DNA of 64,000 nucleotides. Source: Lytechinus variegatus (lineage: Eukaryota; Echinodermata; Echinoidea; Temnopleuroida; Toxopneustidae). The first letter of the stretch is position 1. Each line of letters starts with the position of its first letter. The position numbers were made by a program, and so were the translations under genes. The notes below the pieces were generated by a model. That model searched no databases. It was not told where the DNA came from and was given only the letters and a program-made list of their open reading frames with translations. This document shows, piece by piece, positions 1 through 12,300 of the stretch. Where the stretch lies: contig NC_054741.1 in NCBI RefSeq assembly GCF_018143015.1, positions 63,276,697 to 63,340,696 of the forward strand. The letters are read 5' to 3'.

Positions 1-1006
1 TTAGGGGAATTGTTGGACACCTGTAACTACACCCCCCCCCCTTGCTTAGTTTTACACTGACATCGTCCAAAAGCATTATATGTATACAGAAGATCCATCC
101 ACTAATACAGTACTCTGTATGTCATCATTATCATTAATGTCACCTCTCATCGGAATTATCTTTTCTTTATCGTGACGAGTATTTTCTTTATACAATTTCT
201 CGTCTTCTGTATTCATGTATCAAAGAAAACGTACAATCACACCGACATACAATATCTTAAGGTAATAAATTAGAAGAAAATACATATTTCTAAATACAAT
301 GATGATAAGTATTAGTTCATTTGGTATAATCATTAACATCACTTACACTCTAATAGGTTTACCCAGTATTGGGTAAAATTATGGGAACATACATGCTTGT
401 TGGGTAAAAAGATATCAACTATTTTGTAAATTTTACGCAATGTTGCGTTGAAATTTACACTTCAAACATGCACTATGCCCAATATTGGGGGGAAAATACT
501 CAGCAAACATGCATGTTTTACCACAACCGCGACCCTGATCATGAAGAAAAAACAGTCTGGGTCAGAAGGGAGGAAACATATAAAGGAGCAAAAAGAAATT
601 TATTTTTGAATGCTCTTAGAAACGCAAGTTTTATACTCCATTTTTACACAAAATCCTTACCGGGGGTCCCACACCCTCTCCCGCTCGATCGGTTCGGTGT
701 CTCACGCTGTCAAAAATATTGTGCCCCCTTCGGGATTTTGCCCCCCCCAAAAAAAAAAAAAAAAAAAAAAAAAAACCGGCCCGCCTGCATGCCTACCCAA
801 TGTTGGGTAATTTTTTTACTCTATGTTATTATCACATCTAATATTCTCTTCATCAAGTATACTTCAATGAATCAATATTTTTATCTTTGATACAGAGAAA
901 TGACCGATATTTACATGATATGCATTCAGATTAATTATACATTAAGGAATTTCTTGAATGTAATTTAATTTTTATCGTCAATCATATTTGTTTTCATTAC
1001 TTGCAG
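1..1006. other. AT-rich flank with a palindromic-motif repeat
   Basis: No gene is seen. Between about 356 and 815 the motif TACCCA-n-TTGGGTA and variants recur (near 360, 400, 470 and 792), each nearly palindromic. This suggests a miniature element whose ends carry ACCCAGTATTGGGT-like palindromes. Inside it lie a C-run and a 20-plus A-run at about 742-774, which generate artefactual open frames. Target duplications are not evident. Confidence 0.4.
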
Positions 1007-1074
1007 CTCGTTTCAGACGTTCTTCGTCTGTCTCTGCCGAATCGTCATCCGTTGAATCTAGTGAAACAGACTGA
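1007..1074 (+). CDS. Possible terminal exon of an upstream gene
   Basis: A pyrimidine-containing tract followed by TTGCAG gives an acceptor ending at 1006. Read in one phase, the following bases encode a Ser/Glu-rich tail (RFRRSSSVSAESSSVESSETD) ending in TGA at 1072-1074, which looks like a phosphorylatable C-terminus. A second frame stays open to about 1207 and contains a stretch with RPPI and ENWSKEV, so the reading frame is not settled. No upstream exon is recognisable inside the window. This is an exon candidate of unknown identity, resting only on the acceptor and the biased composition. Confidence 0.28.
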
Positions 1075-2417
1075 GGAGGTCATCGAAGGTCAAAGGTCGA
1101 AACTCAGACCACCCATTATCCCTGAGAACTGGAGCAAAGAGGTCTCAAAGCATTTAATTAATTTTCAGATATTTAAACTAAACTCACCGAATAACTTTTC
1201 TGTATGATGTATCGGTAACATAACCAAAAGTAGGCGTTCAGCCATGATTAAATTTCCACTAAATATATTAATTAAAGTCTATCGCTAATATTCGAAAAGA
1301 CGTTCTGTATATCATGATAATTACGCCATCATTTTATTAAGCTATTGGAGACATTAAAATCTATGTTCTATTTTATATGCAATTGGTAGAAGAAAAAGAC
1401 ATATCCATTCATCCCAAAGTAATGTAAATTGAAATAGATTGAAACAGGTTACTAATTTTCACTATGTGAATACGTGACGCTTTGCATTTTTTATAATGTT
1501 TATGGAGATCACCTTTACGATGTTTTTTTTAATATATCTTTACTTGATGAATGTCATATTTAAATAAAATCCTAACCAAACCTAATATTTAGCCCGAGTT
1601 GTTCTCTTAGGTTTGATGATATTTTATTGGACTGTTGTGGAAAAGGAAGAAAGTGAGAAAAAACTACATAAGGAGAGCAAAATTTTGACATTTTTAAAAA
1701 GAAAATCCAATTTTGTGATAGATTTCGACAAAATGTTCAGAATGATATAATGAGATGGTTTCTGAGACCACTTCCACGGGGACTAGGGGAGTTTTCCGGG
1801 GAGGGGTTCATAATAGAGTAAGGTGCTCCTGTCGATATCCTGTTGTACATTAGCACAAAGAGGGAAATGAAATATAATTTCCTTAACCCCATCCCTCCCC
1901 CTTTGACTGACAGGAGTAAAATAATAATAATAATGACCTATATTTCGGAGCAAACCTCTATTACCATTTTTTTTTGTTATTATATATTTTTTCTTTAAAA
2001 AATTCTCGTACCAAAATGACCTTCATTTGTGGGTGTATTTGTATGTAGGAAGGGGTAGATATGAGTAAGGAAAGCAAAATGTATATGATGAGTGAGATAA
2101 TGAGCCAAGAATTGTGAGGGATGCCCCCAAAATGTGGCAATTTTTGTAAAATTTGGAAGCGAGTGAAGTGAGTAAGCACATATTCGACCAAGACCAAATG
2201 GAAATCCAGAGTGGGTGATAGTTTTTATATAATATTCAGAAAAGAAAAGATATATGCCACCATTTTTTGGCTGTCCTTTTCTCTTTTTACTTTTGTAGAG
2301 CTTTTTTTTCAATTGGGGGTGCCCTCCGAACTTCCATCCTCTGTGCGCACGTGTGTTCAAGTGTGTGTGGGTTATAGGATGTACCGTATATGTCAACCTA
2401 AATAGGGCCTATTTTTA

Positions 2418-2510
2418 TTATTGTTAGTAGTAGTATTATTATCATCATCATCATCATTATTATCATAATTATTATGATAATAATATCATGATGATGGCAG
2501 TGATGGTTAT
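2418..2510 (+). repeat. ATT/ATC microsatellite
   Basis: Runs of TTATTATTATCATCATCATC with interruptions between the stop-rich spacer and the fold-back element. Noncoding. Confidence 0.85.
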
Positions 2511-2532
2511 CATGGGTGTTTCCATTGAAGGA

Positions 2533-3110
2533 AAATTAAACCCTTGAAACAGGATAGCCAGTGTAATCACAGAAAAATCAAAGAAACAGATAAATGAAAA
2601 TTTGAGAAAAATTGAACGAATAATTAGAAATTTATGAGCATTATAAGTTTATATCATTATTATAATGTAGATCCTTTCATTGGCAATGCGACAAAGATGT
2701 GTGATGTCACGTGTGAACAACTTTCATATTACATTTCTATATATTTCACTTAAAATGCCTCTTTTATTACATCTATGCGTAGATCATAATATAGGAGGGC
2801 ATGTAATACAGATTTTCAAAAAATAAATTACGGATGAAAAGTTTGTATTACCCTAAGAAAGAGCAAAAATATACGTTTTCAGGGTATTTTATAGTCCATC
2901 AGAGAGAAAGTTGTTCACATGTGACATCACAAATATTTGTCACATTGCCAATGAGAGGATCCCAATAGAATTAGTTATCGCAATATTCAAATGCTCATAA
3001 CTTTCTCACTATTTGTCCGATTTTTCTCAAATTTTCTTTAATTTTATTCTTTGATTTTTCTGTTTCCACAAGAGTCAACTTGTTCCAAATGTTTCATTCC
3101 CTTTAATAAG
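2533..3110. mobile_element. Fold-back (long inverted repeat) miniature element
   Basis: Two arms of roughly 200 bases are imperfect reverse complements. The left arm (about 2533-2735) has ACAGAAAAATCAAAGAA, GAGCATT, CATTGGCAATGCGAC and GTGAACAACTTTC. The right arm (about 2905-3110) carries the complements of the same motifs in reverse order. The 170-base centre is AT-rich and noncoding. No transposase is present, so it is a non-autonomous element or hairpin repeat; the family is not known to me. Confidence 0.75.
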
Positions 3111-3702
3111 GTATAACTAAGGGAGGGGGACAGGTGTGGGATATATCATAATAGAACATCACAATATCCATGATTAACATAGGCGGATCCATGGGGCCTG
3201 AGGCCCCCCCCCCCCCCCATTGGCGGAGCAAAAAAAGGGGGGAAAGAAAGAAAAAAGAGAAGGGAAAAGAGAGGAGAAAAAAGAAGGGGAAGTACAAAAA
3301 GAGGAAGACGAGTGAATAAAATAAGATGAGGGAAGACTTGAATTTTTTTTTTATGTCACTATAATTTTTTGCTCGCTCTTCCTGCTCGTATTGCCATATA
3401 TAGATGTTTTACATATCTTGCTTAATACGGAGCTTAAAATATCAAATTCTGAAAGTCAATATACAGAACATTTCAGCTCGGAAATCGAACTTTTATTATT
3501 TTGTTTGATTTACAAATTGATTTCTTTTTTAAAATACAATCATGATTACATGACTTTATCTTTTTAAAATTCATCCCCTCCCCGCAAGCAAGCGCTAGAC
3601 ATGCTAGAAGTCACTTTATTTTTGTTAGTAGGTCTATTCTTATTATCCTGGTTTATGATGTAATATAAGTGGAGAACAGATAAAAACAAGTTGAAATTTA
3701 GA

Positions 3703-4050
3703 AATAATAATAATTTGATTTTATATAGCGCTTTTTTCCAGATGATACAAAGCGCTGCTAGGGGCTTAAGAGAAGTTAGGATTTATATGGTTATATAAGT
3801 GTGTTTTGAGATGTTTTTCGAAGAGGTCAAGAGAAGAGAGATTTCGGAGAGATGAATGGAGTTTGTTCCAAAGACGGGGGTATGAGATTGAAAAGAGTTG
3901 AAACCGACTTGTTGTTCTGGATTTTGGAATGACAGCAAAGACTTGTATGTAGACCTTTGTTGCTGAAATAATGAAGAAATGTAAGAAGGAATTGTGGTTG
4001 ACAGAGATTTATAGGTTTGTTCAAGAGTGTATAAAAGGTTAATCACACCG
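3703..4050 (-). repeat. Interspersed repeat with AATAAT and TATATAGCGC start
   Basis: It starts with an AATAATAATAATTTG tract followed by TATATAGCGCTTTTTTCC and CAAAGCGCT, then a block containing GAGGTCAAGAGAAG and GGAGTTTGTTCCAAAG. This arrangement resembles the tails of dispersed repeats in marine invertebrate genomes; a shorter similar AATAATAATTAT plus TAGCACTTTAC stretch lies near 53,597. Orientation and class are uncertain, and the boundaries are estimates. Confidence 0.4.
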
Positions 4051-5961
4051 AAAACTGATAATTCCTCATAATGGTTCTTTTTAAAGTCATTAAAACAAAA
4101 CAGCTTGCGCTTTGCGCTCGCATTGATCTAGTACATGCATGTACGTAATACCTAATCTTGTAGCCTAATAAAAGCTAGCTTGTACTTAAAATTTTAGCCT
4201 TATTTACTGCCAGTGGTGTACAGATGTTGGGTTTGGGAACCATGGAGAAAGGGTAAAAAGTTTTAATAGGCCTACATATCTTTTCAAAAAATTATGACAA
4301 AAGTCTATTACAAACTAATGAACAATCAAAAAAAATTTCGCTCGCATTTATACATATTTTCTTTAAAGAACTGTCAAAAGTATATTACAATTTTAGATTT
4401 TTGCGTTAAAAAATCAAAATTTTTGGTTACTTGCATTTTTTTCCCAAAAAATATATCACGGGTGCATTTTACCTCATATCTGGCCCCCTGAAAATATATG
4501 CAACTGAAAAGCTTCACAAAATTTACCAAAAGTGCGCACGAAATCTTTCAATATTACTTCAGATAATGCAAAAGTGTCCCAATGGCAAGCTCGGTTGCTT
4601 CGCTCCCTTGCTTTGGAGTTTCTTTGAAAAAACAATATGTGTATGTCCATGGCATAAATTATCATCCCTTACAAACCATGAACACCAATCGACACCCATG
4701 GGAATAGCACATAGAATATAATATTTTTTTACATGTATTTGAAACTAGGGAGGGATGATTGTATATAGCATCCCCACCTGGTAAGTTCGGAAATGCAGCA
4801 GCACCCCCACCCCATCCCCTCCAGCTGTCAACGTCCCCGTGGCCGTGGTGTTCAGCTTTTTTTTTATTCATGTACTTTTTTCGTGATCCTGAAATGGGGT
4901 GTATCGACGCCCTCTAACGTTCGTCGGTCTGTATTAAAATACTAGCAGACACCTTTCGGGCTCGAAACAATTTTAACTACCTGTGTCTGTGTCCTAGTAG
5001 GAGTAGGAGAGCAGATCTAGAGATTGCCACTGGCCTGGTAAGAAGTCGTAGTACTTTATTTTTCTTGGATAGTGACCTGTCTGGTATAAACTTTCTTGAG
5101 ACTTGCCTTATAGCATGGCATGAATAATGAAGTCATGACCAACTTGGCCTGGCTTTGTTTGTAACGGTCCCACATACTGAAATTTTGGGGTGCAGCGTGT
5201 GTTAATAACTAAATAAGTGGAGATCGGATAAGCCAAAACAAATTGATTGTCCTTTGTTATGGGGCCTTTTTTTTCTTTCTCACTCTCCCTGCGGGACACA
5301 GATGGCAATTACACTTATAGGGATGTAACATGCTAAAAATAGATTCAGATACATTAATTCCCCCAGACAGTACTAAGTAGATCTACACCATCTATTATTT
5401 TTCACGACTTGCCGTCTTCCAATAATCTTGTTATGAAACCTGATACGTTTACATTGACTAGCGCTCTCGATTGATGTCAGCATGTGAATGAACTGTTCTA
5501 GATTTCTTGTGGATAAATCTTTGAAATCTGAGACAGTCTTTGTAAACTGGTACAATCGCAATCTAAATTTGCTGATCAGCGCCTCTTCTGTTGAATGTTT
5601 GCCATCTTATTATTTGTAATACCAGCTGAGCGTTCGAATGCTCCAGCCAATCATGTTCGTGTTACCATTTGCACTTGCAGTTCTGAACTGAAAATAGCAA
5701 CACAAACACAGTTGGCTGGCATTTTCAGATTAAAAAAAAGCCTCAGTTTCTGACTCTGTACCAATTGCCATCAATGAATAGAATTACCTTTTGTTTATGG
5801 AGGGTATCTTTTGTTGCTTCCCCCTAAAGCCAAACACAAAATTCTCAGCACTGATGCCCATGTCTGTACCGCTTGTTTCACCGATATCGCTGAACAAGTA
5901 TAATACGGTCAATGAATTAAATACAAAGTAAATGATATTGTAAGATAATCAGAAATTTGCA

Positions 5962-6070
5962 CTGGGTGTTTAATAAAGGCGCTGTTTGTAAGTTACGAGC
6001 TATTTTCCGTACGACTGGTGTCATTAGAAACTAAAATCAATACCAATGGAAATTTGGTGTGTATCATTTA
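5962..6070 (+). mobile_element. Fragment of a GTTTCATAAAG-type miniature element
   Basis: GGGTGTTTAATAAAGGCGC followed by GTAAGTTACGAGCTA and ACGACTGGTG matches the left half and centre of the element at 41424-41610. The right terminal repeat is not recognisable, so this is a truncated or decayed copy just upstream of the unknown gene. Confidence 0.55.
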
Positions 6071-6308
6071 CGACTCCTAGTACCAATGAGGTCAATACAT
6101 TATAGTGTTGACCTCATAGACAGGCAAATAAACAGGTTGGTGCAAGCACCCGCGGGTAACGCAAAGTGATGGCAACAAGGCTTATTTTTTATTCAATGTA
6201 GGCCCAGCCTAGATTATCCAGTCTCTCATGAACTCCTAATAAAATCCTTACATTTTTTCCACAATCCATAGGTTAGGAGATCCTTGTCACACTCTGTATT
6301 GAAATGCA

Positions 6309-9300
6309 ATGGATGAACAGAGGAACAAAGGATACCCAACAAGAGTGGAGAAGAAAGGTCATCACAAGTTATATAACCCACCATATGAGCCATTGACTCC
6401 TGATATGATGACTGATCCAGATGGCTTGACATCAGTCAAATTACCAGGAAAGAAGTCTGATATCTTGTCAGCTAAACAAGTGTCAAGAAAGAAAAGATCC
6501 ACCAAGAAGCAGGGTAGGGATGAAGATGATGTTTGGGGGAGTGATCAGGATATTTTTGTGAAACCCAAAGTCAGAAGGAGACAAAATTCATCATCATCTG
6601 GCGAACGGGCAGCCCTCTCTTCAAGATTAATTCCTTTACAGTCACCCATCAAAAGACAGAAGCTGAGGCAGAGTTTGTCTCATATATCACCAAGGAGATC
6701 AGGGTCAGCGCAGCATTCAATCTCCATGACAAAAGAAAATGCAAAGAAGCTTCAGTTTGTAACTAATCGGGCTCGGCAAAGAAGGAAAAGTATTGATAGC
6801 ACTGAAGCACCGAGAAAATGTAGACTGGATAACTTACCTCCCCCAAATATGGAACAGAAGGTGTTAGCTCAAAGAGCAGGGGTTCATAAGGAGAGTGAAA
6901 AGTTAAATGAGTTTAGAAACAAGCAACATTTATACTCAGATTTGGGAGACTCCTTTATACATAAAGAATTAAATCAAGAAGACAAGAATTCCTCACAGGT
7001 ACTCAATTTTAGCATGTCTGGAATGCATGGATGCCAGTCAGGGAAGAATTTCAAAAGTTCAGATGCTTTGCACAACCCAAGCGAAGGACTGTTCACTGAT
7101 ACTGAATCTGGAAATGAAACGGACACTCAAGCCATTATACAGAGAACAGTATCAAGATTCCTCAGTTCACAGGAAGTGCAGAAGTTAGAACACAGATCCT
7201 CCTGTTCTGAAGGTGTCAGGAATGTTGATTCGGAAGTTAGTGAGAGTTCCAATGATGATGATGAAGCCAATGAGACTTTCTTAGAGAAGGAGGTTCGGGG
7301 TTTCTTTGAAAGTAAGAAACAACCAACTTCAAGAGATCACAGAGCGGTAGACCTTCCATCGGTAATGTCATTGAATCCTGTACAACAGGGGCTGATTGAT
7401 GGAGTATCAGATGAAAGTGAGGTCATTTGTGCAGGACAAAAGATGCGTTCACAGCGTGAGCCTGATGTGGTTAGGGATAATGATACTCATGAGCATAGTT
7501 CTGAACCTGTCATGGGTGATAGTGAATACGGGCAGAGACTCTCTGTTGATTCATCGAGTTCCAGAAACAGCGGTGTGGCAATTAGTGACATCAATTTAGA
7601 CCAAGTGGATGAGACTTTGAGTGAAGATATTTTCAGTGGAAACGAGAATTCAAGTGACAAAATGCAGAATTTTTTACAGAGATGCGAGTCATTTACAAAC
7701 CAGGATGTTGAAATTGATTCAACATCTGAGGAATCGATACTGCAAGGTGCTACTGGGAAGTCAAGTGATGTCAGCGAGAGGCATCAACTGCCTGGAGAAC
7801 AAGCTGCTACTGTAGTATCCCCACCTCCATCAACGGCCGAAATAGGAAAGCAGATGTTCCGGTTGTACTGTCACAAAACTGCAGCCCCAGAAATTTTTAA
7901 AGTCCTCAAGACCTGTGGAAGCATCGATGGCAGCAGTCTGCAATCAGCGGCTGTTGATGAGCCTATGTGCATTGAGGCAATATGGGGGAAGGTATTAGAA
8001 GATTCGGCTGACAGAACTTTAACCGATGCATCACCGGTGCTCTTTGAGGAGAACTCTGATGATTTTCATGAGCCTGCAGATATTGAAGAGGTTGAACAAT
8101 TAATCAAAGAAACGGATTTGGGGAGCGATTCAAGAAAGAGAGCAGGTAGGGATTTAAATTCATACCTTTACCAATCCAACTAAACAGGCTGCATGGCCAC
8201 CTGGGAGAACAATGTTTGTCATTGATAATAATCATAATAATTATAATGATGATAATGATGAAGATGATGATTATAAGGATGATGAGGATGATGATGACGA
8301 TGATGATGAAGATGATGATGGTGATGATGATGATTATGGTGATGATGATGATGATGATTATGATGATTATAATTATAAAGATGGTGATGATTTTGGCGAC
8401 TATGATGATGATGATGATGTCGACGATGATGATGATAATGACGATGATGGTGATGATGATGATGATGGTGATGATGATAGTTATAATTAAACATTTTTGT
8501 ATTCTTGGAAAACAGAATAAAAACTTTCAAAAAGTGAACACATCATAAACCACTAAAGAGGTTTGTTGTGCTTTAACTCGCATCCTACGGCAAGGCATTT
8601 ACCTGCATTTGCCACTCTCCACCCAGATGTAATAAATACATTTATGTACCCAGGAGGAAGGAGTTCCTTGAATGCATGAGCACCTAATCACGAGTAGTTG
8701 TGCTAAAGCCAGGGTAATTATTTGCTATGCTTAGAAACGTTATTAAATGCTATGTAAGTGTTGCATATTTATTTAATTCCTTCTCTTATCCATATCTCAC
8801 CTCTCCCGTTCTCTTCTCATTGCCTATCTAATCTTTGTATTCTTGGCTCTGTATCTCACTTCTCCCTCTCTCTCTCCCCATTTTATTCTAACATTATTTT
8901 GTTGCGGGGTATAGCTGAGAACAGTACAAAGACCAACCCAAAGAAGTTGAGGAAGAAAAAGAAGAAAGTCCCAGAAACACAGGGAGATGGCACGCTACAG
9001 AGGGGAATGAAGATCATTACTGAAGCTATTACAGGAGGTGCAAGAAAGATAAATGGTACTACAACTGTAGGACAAGTCCAGATCAATAGCATGTTGGTTT
9101 AATTAAAAAAGAGAAATACAAAAGAAATATGTCGTTAAAAGTTTAATCAGAATCGGACTGACATGTAAACTATAAAAAGTTACATAAACAGTGTTTTTTA
9201 GTTTCCCTTCATTTCAAACAACAGTAAAATTAAAGCACACATGAAATCTGCATGGCAATGATGTCTCGGAATCAGCATTTGATTTGTATTTTATTTTATG

Positions 9301-12300
9301 AAATAAATGTAAGAATTTCTACTTTTTCACAAGAAAAAGTTTGTCATGCTTTTCTCCTCTCCTTTCTCTCCCTGCTACCTCTCCATTCTCTCTCTCACGC
9401 TCTCTCTCGTTTTTATATTTATTTTGTACAGGTGTAGCTGAGAATGATACAAAGACCACCCCAAAGAAGTTGAAAAAGAAGAAGAAAAAGGAGAAAATGC
9501 CAGAAACACATAGAGATAACACACCACAAGATATGGAGATCGTCACTGGACCAATTAAAGGAGATGCAAGAAAGAAAAATGGTACTGGAATTATCTTTTT
9601 GGACTTTTATTTGAAGGACAAGTACACTCCAACACCAAGTTGGTTTGAATGAAAATAGAATGAGCCATGTTGCTGAGAATATCATCAAAACTGGGCACAA
9701 CCATCATAGAAAATAAGAACATTATAAAATCTCCTTTGATTTCACATAACAGTTATATTCACAACATGGGTACTTGTATTGTGCAACTGACAGAGTGGAT
9801 GGTGTCTGGTCATATTTCATTTATTTTAATTTTTTAATACATGTGTGAAATTTGTCATTGTTTGAGAAAGAATATAGGGGTACTGTATCCATTCCTCTCC
9901 CCACTGTCCCTGTGACCTTCCCCCCCCCCCTCTCTCTCACTTTCTTTCTATTTTTTTTTTTTTTAATTATTATTTGTTTGTCAGGTGTAGCTGATAATGA
10001 TACAACCAACCCAAAGAAGTCGAAGAAGAAAGAAAAGATGAAGAAAGTGCCAGAAATACAAGGAGATAGCTCAATTCAAACTAGAATGAAAATCATCGCT
10101 GGACCTATTAAAGGAAGTGCAAGAAAGAAAAATGGTACTATAATTATACCTTTATATCCACGCCAACAGAAAGTTGGTTTGAAAGGAAGATTTGAAGATT
10201 ACAGAAATAGAAGAAGGAATCTAACCATGCTTTACATTATTTGAGGAAAACTGGAATTGAAGTATTTCATATTTTGTATGATCTTGGTTCCCTAATCTCT
10301 ATTCATCCTGTGTTGTGTATAATCTTGTGGAATTTAGCAAACTTTGAGATATCACAACAATTTTGAAAAAATCATAAGTGATGCGGTCCTCTGATTTTTC
10401 TCTATGTATCGATATTGACCTACTGCGGGGTCGCCTTGATCTTGATTCAGTGTATTCTTCTTTTGCTCATCTGAAATCCTGTCTTTTCGGATAAAAAATA
10501 CTGTGTAAGTCTTTTATTTCTATATTTTTCAGAATTGCGATGGAAGGAAGAATTGGGAGAACTCACCAAGTGCCTGTGGAGTCCTATCACTCTAGAACCA
10601 TCCTTGGAATCTGGCCTCTGCATGCTCAGGCGTTTGAAGGCAGCGGCCAAGGCAACACCTCATCAACGAAAGACTCAACTTGACAGGTAATATCATATGT
10701 GCAGTGCCGTCTATCTGGTTGCGTTTTCAGAGCCATCCGTTCGGTTTAATCCCACTTGGGGAAAGTATTACGCACCCTGTCAACTTTCTGTTTGGGTCTC
10801 ACTGGTCAATTTTTCATCCTAGTTCATATAGAATGAATCCAACCAGTTGAGCCAGTTGCCATGGAGCCCATTCACCATTTTCTTTAATTTCCAATTTGTC
10901 TCTACCCACCTTGACTGCAATCCACTTGGTCAAATACCACTTAATCTTTATGATTAGGTGAGCTGTTATTGAATTAATTTTCCATTTGGTATACCGCCCT
11001 TTCGCACGGTACCAAAATCGTAATTTGGATTATGATTCCAGTGTAAAACAATTCTGATGATGAATTTTTAGCATGTGGGAAACCAAACTAGAATCAGGAA
11101 TGCTAGTCAAAATCACAAATTCAAATTCTACTCCGGAGGTGAATTCCAGTTAATTTTCATTCAATTTACGGCACAGATTTTGCTTTTGAAGGGGTTGACC
11201 TCCAAATCATCTTTTGAGGGGCGGAGCTTACATGACCTTTCAAGCACTTCTAGATAATACAATTGTCATGCACTCATCATAGTTTCTTTTTTGCGATGCA
11301 GTGCTTTGATTAGGTTTGATTGACAAACCACTAAGAACACAATACCGCCTTCGCAAGGAATTCAAATTCAAATGACAGTTTTTGAGTGAACGTGTGAATG
11401 GTGCATTGATTAGATTCTAAAGACAAATTGCAATCATTATTACAATGATTATTTAAGATTCTCGTGGGAAGAGGCCCAAAGTGCAAAATAATGAGTAGAC
11501 AAAAACTAGACCATCTGGGCATTAGACCAAGTGGCAATTAGACCAAATTTACAGTAAACATTTAGACCAAGTGAATATAAACTATTTGTATCAACTTGCC
11601 TGTATACAGTCAAAATATTATAGATATCATTATTATTATGAAGATCGGAGTGCTTCATAATGACTATTTGATTTGTCACGTTATGTTCACAAATGTGCCA
11701 GTAAATTGAAACAAAAAAGAACTACCATGTCATGTAAATGCCTAGATACAAATTAGAATGCTATAGAATAGCAACTTCATTATACTTCAAAGTGCCCACC
11801 ATGAAGCAAAATCATGATATATTGTGTAGTGTAGTATGTATCATTGCTTGGGCATCTATACTCAGTATATCAAAAGGAAGGGAACTCATGGCTGTCATGG
11901 CACTGTATCTGATTGGATAGTCTCCCATTTGTTGTATAGATCAGGGCTCTGTAACACAAAGGTTTGCGATGAATTGCAAATATGAAAGAACCGCACTGAT
12001 TGGTTCCCGGTCAGTATTGAAAACAGGGTGTTTGTGCAACGATGATCTTGATTGGTCATTGGTATTTAGCGATTGATGGCAAACCTTTGTGTTATGGAGC
12101 CCTGGTGAAAATGCTTTCTTTTTCAAGTTATGAGGCAGGAATTAAAAACAAATATAAGTTAGCACAGTATTCACAATATGAGACAAGGGGTCTAGAGGAA
12201 AATATAGTACGCAAAACCTTAACACTAATTAAATTCTAACATAGTGCAATATATGATGTCGAACAGCTTGCAACAAAACTTTGTGGACATGAGTAAATGT

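Larger units (their letters stand above)
1075..6308. other. Spacer upstream of the unknown gene
   Basis: No convincing coding exon. It holds an ATT/ATC microsatellite (about 2418-2510), a large fold-back element (about 2533-3110), a C-run with a purine-rich tail (3200-3300), a repeat with an AAT-type start (about 3703-4050) and a fragment of a GTTTCATAAAG-type miniature element (about 5962-6070). A good donor-like site (CCTG|GTAAGA) at about 5037 follows a CpG-containing stretch and might end a 5' untranslated exon of the gene at 6309; this is unproven. Confidence 0.5.

Noticed and set aside
468-890. 140-codon open frame with a Lys run
   Set aside because: The Lys run is a poly-A stretch after a C-run inside a repeat; no domain and no splice signals.
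8212-8490. Asp-rich open frame after the first exon of the unknown gene
   Set aside because: It is a GAT microsatellite lying in an intron; all frames are open because of composition.
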